From positions 43,389-68,112 of the forward strand of contig DLOZ01000022.1 in assembly GCA_002479765.1 (NCBI GenBank): a stretch of DNA of 24,724 nt, given 5' to 3'. The stretch is from Sphingomonadales bacterium UBA7471. GTDB lineage: Bacteria > Pseudomonadota > Alphaproteobacteria > Sphingomonadales > Sphingomonadaceae. A model generated the notes under the pieces. That model saw only the letters and a list, made by a program, of their open reading frames with translations, was not told the DNA's origin and did not search any database. This document shows, in pieces, positions 21,491 through 24,724 of this stretch. Made by a program: the position numbers and the translations under genes. Positions within the stretch are counted from its first letter, which is position 1. Every line of letters begins with the position of its first letter.

Positions 21491-21954
21491 CTCGGAAGCA
21501 GGGCGTTATCCTGTTTTTTACCGGCAATCTGGCGTAGCAGAAGATATAGCAGCAGGCCAATCGGCCCCGCCATCAGCGTGAAGAACAATATGGGCACCTG
21601 AAGCCAACGCGCAATCTTGTGCTGGTCGGCATTGCGCGCGATCCAGATGCCCACAAACAAATCGAACGCCAAATAATGGATCCAGCCAATCGTTGCGCCG
21701 CCCGGCGAGTCAAACAGCGCCATGACCCCTTTTAAGGTCGTAAAGTCCGCAGGCGGGCGGCCTGCAGGACCGCCATCGGAGATGAGTCCCGCCATCAACG
21801 GAATGATAAGACCCGCATATAGGCAGGCGAGCAACGTTGTTCCTGCCAAAAATACATAAGGCACGACCCGTTCGCGCTTTGGGGTGAAGGCCAAAACCGT
21901 CCAGCCAAGCAGCGCCCACGCATTTGCGACACCGAATATCATTTCCCAGTTCAT
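21487..21954 (-). CDS. ABA4-like (DUF4281) integral membrane protein
   Basis: This 155-residue protein has four hydrophobic helices (about 5-22, 32-55, 90-108, 118-140). The conserved stretch GWIHYLAFDLFVGIWIAR (90-107) and the end PILFFTLMAGPIGLLLYLLLR (residues 121-141) match the ABA4-like family, named after the plant ABA4 protein needed for neoxanthin formation. In bacteria its relatives are often found in carotenoid-producing groups, which suits a sphingomonad, but direct function here is unknown. The gene is read toward dnaJ, with 56 bases between, and is divergent from pdxH with 51 bases between starts. No signal for a carotenoid gene cluster is seen nearby. Confidence 0.85.
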   Translation of the reverse strand: MNWEMIFGVANAWALLGWTVLAFTPKRERVVPYVFLAGTTLLACLYAGLIIPLMAGLISDGGPAGRPPADFTTLKGVMALFDSPGGATIGWIHYLAFDLFVGIWIARNADQHKIARWLQVPILFFTLMAGPIGLLLYLLLRQIAGKKQDNALLPS

Positions 21955-22005
21955 TTTATATTCTAGCCCCTTTTAACCCGCATCAGTCTAGCCTATCGGT
22001 GGACT

Positions 22006-22602
22006 ATGGAAAGACCTGATCCTTTTAGCCTGTTCGACGCATGGTTTGCCGAAGCGCGGACCACCGAAATCAACGACTCCAACGCAATGGCATTGGCGAC
22101 CACAGGCGCAGATGGGCAACCTTCGGTGCGCATGGTGCTGTTGAAAGGCCATGGCCCCGACCTTGGCGACCGTGGCGGGTTTGTTTTCTATACGAATTTT
22201 GAAAGCCGCAAGGCGATGCAATTGTCGGACAATGCGCAGGTTGCGCTGCTGTTTCACTGGAAATCGTTGCGGCGGCAAATCCGGATTGAGGGGGCGGCGA
22301 ACCCCGTCGACGATGCAACCGCAGATGCCTATTTCGCCACCCGCTCGCGCAATTCGCAGTTGGGCGCATGGGCTTCGGACCAGTCGCGTCCCTTGGCCGA
22401 CCGTGCGACATTCGAAGCACGTTTTGCCGAGGTAGAAACCCGCTTTGAAGGCCAAGACGTTCCGCGCCCGCCGCATTGGTCGGGTTGGATGGTCAGCCCG
22501 CACCGCATCGAATTCTGGCAAGACCGCGAATTCCGCCTGCATGAACGTTGGGTATATGAACGCGACGGCGATGGCTGGACGACGGGCATGTTGTATCCAT
22601 GA
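22006..22602 (+). CDS. pdxH: Pyridoxamine 5'-phosphate oxidase
   Basis: The 198-residue enzyme oxidises pyridoxine or pyridoxamine 5'-phosphate to pyridoxal 5'-phosphate using FMN. It has the N-terminal DPFSLFDAWFAEA, the FMN-binding SVRMVLLKGH (40-49) and FVFYTNFESRKAMQL, then SQLGAWASDQS and the C-terminal PPHWSGWMVSPHRIEFWQ with RLHERWVYER, where substrate phosphate and FMN are held. All main motifs are intact and length is normal. The start ATG at 22006 lies soon after a divergent gene; a short A/T-rich gap of 51 bases must hold both promoters. A cation efflux gene follows after 10 bases. Confidence 0.95.
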   Translation: MERPDPFSLFDAWFAEARTTEINDSNAMALATTGADGQPSVRMVLLKGHGPDLGDRGGFVFYTNFESRKAMQLSDNAQVALLFHWKSLRRQIRIEGAANPVDDATADAYFATRSRNSQLGAWASDQSRPLADRATFEARFAEVETRFEGQDVPRPPHWSGWMVSPHRIEFWQDREFRLHERWVYERDGDGWTTGMLYP

Positions 22603-22612
22603 AGCGCCGCAC

Positions 22613-23566
22613 ATGAGCCTTGGGCATAGCCACCATCACCATGCGCATGGCGAACTCACCAAACGTGCGGCCATCGCCAGCGTGTCGATGGCGCTGTTCC
22701 TGCTTGCACTTAAAATATTTGCAGCGGCGGAGACCGGGTCAGTTGCGCTGCTTGGGTCATTAGCGGACACAGGCTTCGACGTTCTTGCGTCGTTGCTCAC
22801 GCTTTTCAGCGTCCGTTACGCCGCGATGCCTGCTGATGACGACCACCGTTTCGGCCATGGCAAGGCAGAGGCATTGTCCGCTTTGGTGCAGGTTGTGCTC
22901 GTCATACTGTCGGCCATCCTGATTGCATGGCGCGCGATTGTGCGGCTCGGCTCGCAGGAACCGACGGCGCATCCGGAATATGGCATTGGGGTCTCACTCA
23001 TCGCGATTGTGGCGACGGTCGGGCTGCTTGCCTATCAACGTTATGTTGTCCGCAAAACCGGATCAGTCGCGATTCAAGCCGACCATGTGCATTATCAGAG
23101 CGACCTTTTGCTCAACATTGCGGTTATTGTCGCAATCGTTCTTGATACGATGCTGGGTGTGCGCGGAGCAGACCCATTGTTCGGCATCGGGATTGCCGCA
23201 TGGCTGTTGTGGGGCGCTTATAAGGCGGCGCGTCTGGCGTTGGACCAATTGCTGGATCGCGAATGGCCGCACGAAAAGCGCCAGCGCTTCATCGAAGTTG
23301 CCATGCGCCACCCGGAACTGCGCGGCATTCACGATATGCGCACCCGTTCAAGCGGCGCACATGACTTTTGCCAGTTTCACGTCTGGGTCGATCCCGACAT
23401 GACGGTCGCGGCGGCGCACCATATCATGGACGAAGTCGAACAAGCGTTGATGGATGAATTCCCCGGCGTCGAAGTATTGATCCACCCCGACCCCGAAGGT
23501 CATAAAGACGAAATGGGCTATATCCCGTCCGAAACCATAGAACATCACGAGCATACACATGACTGA
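22613..23566 (+). CDS. Cation diffusion facilitator (FieF-like) with His-rich ends
   Basis: From ATG 22613 this is a 317-residue inner-membrane zinc/iron-type exporter driven by the proton gradient. Six membrane helices and a cytosolic ferredoxin-like C-terminal domain are seen. The metal site is the FieF pattern: Asp52 and Asp56 in DTGFD, and His160/Asp164 in HYQSD; PADDDHRFGHGKAEAL (73-88) is nearly the FieF loop sequence. It has a histidine-rich start (GHSHHHHAHGE) and end (EHHEHTHD), which may gather metal. The frame runs on upstream inside pdxH but has no family sequence there. The stop overlaps phzF by 8 bases (ATGACTGA). Metal preference cannot be told from sequence. Confidence 0.92.
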   Translation: MSLGHSHHHHAHGELTKRAAIASVSMALFLLALKIFAAAETGSVALLGSLADTGFDVLASLLTLFSVRYAAMPADDDHRFGHGKAEALSALVQVVLVILSAILIAWRAIVRLGSQEPTAHPEYGIGVSLIAIVATVGLLAYQRYVVRKTGSVAIQADHVHYQSDLLLNIAVIVAIVLDTMLGVRGADPLFGIGIAAWLLWGAYKAARLALDQLLDREWPHEKRQRFIEVAMRHPELRGIHDMRTRSSGAHDFCQFHVWVDPDMTVAAAHHIMDEVEQALMDEFPGVEVLIHPDPEGHKDEMGYIPSETIEHHEHTHD

Positions 23567-24356
23567 TTTGCCATATTATCACGTAGACGCCTTTGCGCAG
23601 CGCCCATTCACGGGCAATCAGGCCGCCGTCATGCCGCTCACGCACTGGTTGGATGACGCTGTGCTGCAGGCAATTGGCGAGGAAAACAATTTCGCCGAAA
23701 CGGCTTTCTACGTGCCTGATGAAACCGGCAGTGCCGATTATGAATTGCGCTGGTTCACGCCACAGGTTGAAATCCGCCTCTGCGGCCATGCGACACTTGC
23801 GAGCGGGCATATCGTTCTGAGCCAAAACCCTGCGCTTGACCGCGTCACGTTCCGGACGCGCAAAGCGGGCATATTGGAAGTGCGCCGCGAAGGTGATGGC
23901 TATGCCGTCGCATTGCCGGCAATCCCGACAGAGCCGGTGAATAACCCCGAAATGTTGCAGGCCATGGGCGGCAATCCCCTGTCGATGCGCAGCAACCCCG
24001 ACCGCTACAATATGTTCGTTTACGCAACGGCGGCAGAAATTTTGGCGCTGAAGCCCGATATGAAGGCGCTTGCGACACTTGGCGATGACAGCTTCACCGC
24101 CACGGCGCGCGGAGAGGACACTGATATTGTCAGCCGCGTTTTTGTTCCGGGTGCAGGGGTGGACGAAGACAGCGTTACCGGCAGCGCCCATGCCGTCCTG
24201 ACGCCTTATTGGGCTGCCGAGCTGGGCCGTGACAATTTTACCGCCTATCAAGCATCGGCGCGCGGCGGTTATCTTGGCTGCCGTCTTGATTGTGAACATG
24301 TGTGGTTGTCAGGCCATTGTTTTACGGTAGTAAAGGGTAGGTTCAGCTTGGGCTGA
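23559..24356 (+). CDS. PhzF-family isomerase/epimerase
   Basis: This 265-residue protein is a PhzF-like enzyme made of two diaminopimelate-epimerase-like lobes. It has HVDAFAQRPFTGNQAAV (8-24), the NFAETAF segment with the catalytic Glu47, LCGHATLASGH, and the second-lobe motif VDEDSVTGSAHAVLTPYW. PhzF in phenazine producers isomerises trans-2,3-dihydro-3-hydroxyanthranilate, but no other phenazine genes are near, so this is one of the many relatives of unknown substrate. The start ATG overlaps the cation efflux gene by 8 bases, suggesting joint translation though not joint function. Confidence 0.92.
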   Translation: MTDLPYYHVDAFAQRPFTGNQAAVMPLTHWLDDAVLQAIGEENNFAETAFYVPDETGSADYELRWFTPQVEIRLCGHATLASGHIVLSQNPALDRVTFRTRKAGILEVRREGDGYAVALPAIPTEPVNNPEMLQAMGGNPLSMRSNPDRYNMFVYATAAEILALKPDMKALATLGDDSFTATARGEDTDIVSRVFVPGAGVDEDSVTGSAHAVLTPYWAAELGRDNFTAYQASARGGYLGCRLDCEHVWLSGHCFTVVKGRFSLG

Positions 24357-24391
24357 CCATCACAGTCATTCCATTGTTCAAAGGATTATTC

Positions 24392-24688
24392 ATGCGTACA
24401 TCATTGGCCATTCTGGCTGCACTCGTCCTGTCCCCAGTTGCGATAGCTCAGGACGCGCCTCCGCCGCCACCGGCCGGTGGTACGCCGCAGCCCGAGCAAA
24501 TCTTTGCGTTTCTCGATGCAAATAAAGACGGCTTCATCGCTAAGGACGAAGCACAGGGACCATTGGTCCAGTATTTCGGGATGATCGATACCGATAAGGA
24601 CGACAAGATTTCGATGGCTGAACTGAAAACTGCCATGGAAGCAATGCGTCCGCCCGAGCCTGCGCAAGGCCAGACCGAAGGCAAATAA
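24392..24688 (+). CDS. Small exported EF-hand calcium-binding protein
   Basis: From ATG 24392 (preceded by AAAGGA) the product has 98 residues. It opens with a signal peptide (MRTSLAILAALVLSPVAIAQ), a Pro-rich linker (DAPPPPPAGGTPQPEQ), and two EF-hand loops: DANKDGFIAKDE (42-53) and DTDKDDKISMAE (66-77), both with acidic ligands at positions 1, 3, 5 (or Asn/Lys alternates) and 12. The second has Asp at positions 1, 3 and 5 and Glu at 12, a typical calcium site. The C-terminus is Pro/Gln-rich. It most likely binds calcium in the periplasm as a buffer or sensor; no partner is known. It stands just after phzF, with 35 bases between, and ends 36 bases before the window edge. Confidence 0.88.
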   Translation: MRTSLAILAALVLSPVAIAQDAPPPPPAGGTPQPEQIFAFLDANKDGFIAKDEAQGPLVQYFGMIDTDKDDKISMAELKTAMEAMRPPEPAQGQTEGK

Positions 24689-24702
24689 TCTATCCTAAAA
24701 TA

Positions 24703-24719
24703 TTAGGGTCAGGACCTAT
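24703..24719. repeat. Copy B of the 17-bp repeat, window edge
   Basis: TTAGGGTCAGGACCTAT is identical to 16313-16329. Here it lies after the EF-hand gene; CCTAA at 24694-24698 and TTAGG at 24703-24707 form a 5-bp hairpin at its left end. The window ends five bases further, so its right flank is not seen. Confidence 0.8.
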
Positions 24720-24724
24720 TAAAT

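Noticed and set aside
23559..24356. Part of a phenazine biosynthesis cluster
   Set aside because: No phzA, phzB, phzD, phzE or phzG homologue stands nearby; pdxH only distantly resembles PhzG and is a full pyridoxamine phosphate oxidase.
24374..24391. TTG start for the EF-hand protein
   Set aside because: The ATG at 24392 has AAAGGA at good distance and begins a normal signal peptide; the TTG would overlap that site.

Overview
This window reads as ordinary chromosomal DNA of an alphaproteobacterium, most likely a member of the Sphingomonadales (Sphingorhabdus/Sphingopyxis-like). Four things suggest this. The protein sequences have a sphingomonad flavour: an AmtB with a cleavable signal peptide, a short ATP synthase epsilon subunit, and a nitrite/sulfite reductase operon carrying DUF2849 and DUF934. 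Gene order rpmH-rnpA-yidD-yidC-engB fits. G+C is in the mid-to-high fifties by eye. An intergenic palindromic repeat resembles ones I recall as common in sphingomonads. The species cannot be fixed from the sequence alone. Coding density is very high; no gap reaches 300 bases, and I see no tRNA, rRNA, CRISPR array, prophage or transposase gene.

Layout, left to right. Bases 1-947: the end of the ATP synthase operon (partial atpD, then atpC), closed by a hairpin. 954-6659: a secreted SH3-like protein (minus), a D-2-hydroxyacid dehydrogenase and the ammonium transporter amtB (plus), then a large flavin oxidoreductase of the nitronate monooxygenase family and a glycosyltransferase (minus). 6697-8082: a divergent selO (protein AMPylase pseudokinase). 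8241-12109: a compact assimilatory sulfur operon, cobA-DUF2849-cysI-DUF934-cysH. It makes the siroheme precursor, reduces APS to sulfite and sulfite to sulfide; no flavoprotein reductase subunit (cysJ) is present.

12123-13058: a hot-dog thioesterase (minus) whose C-terminus is extended by a 12-bp triplication, and a PGPGW-type membrane protein. 13174-16990: the ribosome/RNase P/membrane insertion cluster rpmH-rnpA-yidD-yidC-engB followed by a glutathione S-transferase gene. 17024-17095: a perfect 29-bp inverted repeat with nested palindromes, between convergent operons. 17121-21954 (all minus): an ABA4-like carotenoid-related membrane protein, a DnaJ-class co-chaperone, YihY, FabI, AroC and a cupin, partly overlapping. 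22006-24688 (plus): pdxH, a FieF-like cation efflux protein, a PhzF-family isomerase and a small secreted EF-hand protein.

I found no convincing novel multi-gene system. The items most worth checking are: the Cys-cluster tail of the nitronate-monooxygenase-like enzyme, the unusual SelO C-terminus, the triplicated thioesterase tail, the 29-bp REP-like element, a 17-bp repeat seen twice next to gene boundaries, and the two uncharacterised small proteins embedded in the sulfite reductase operon.
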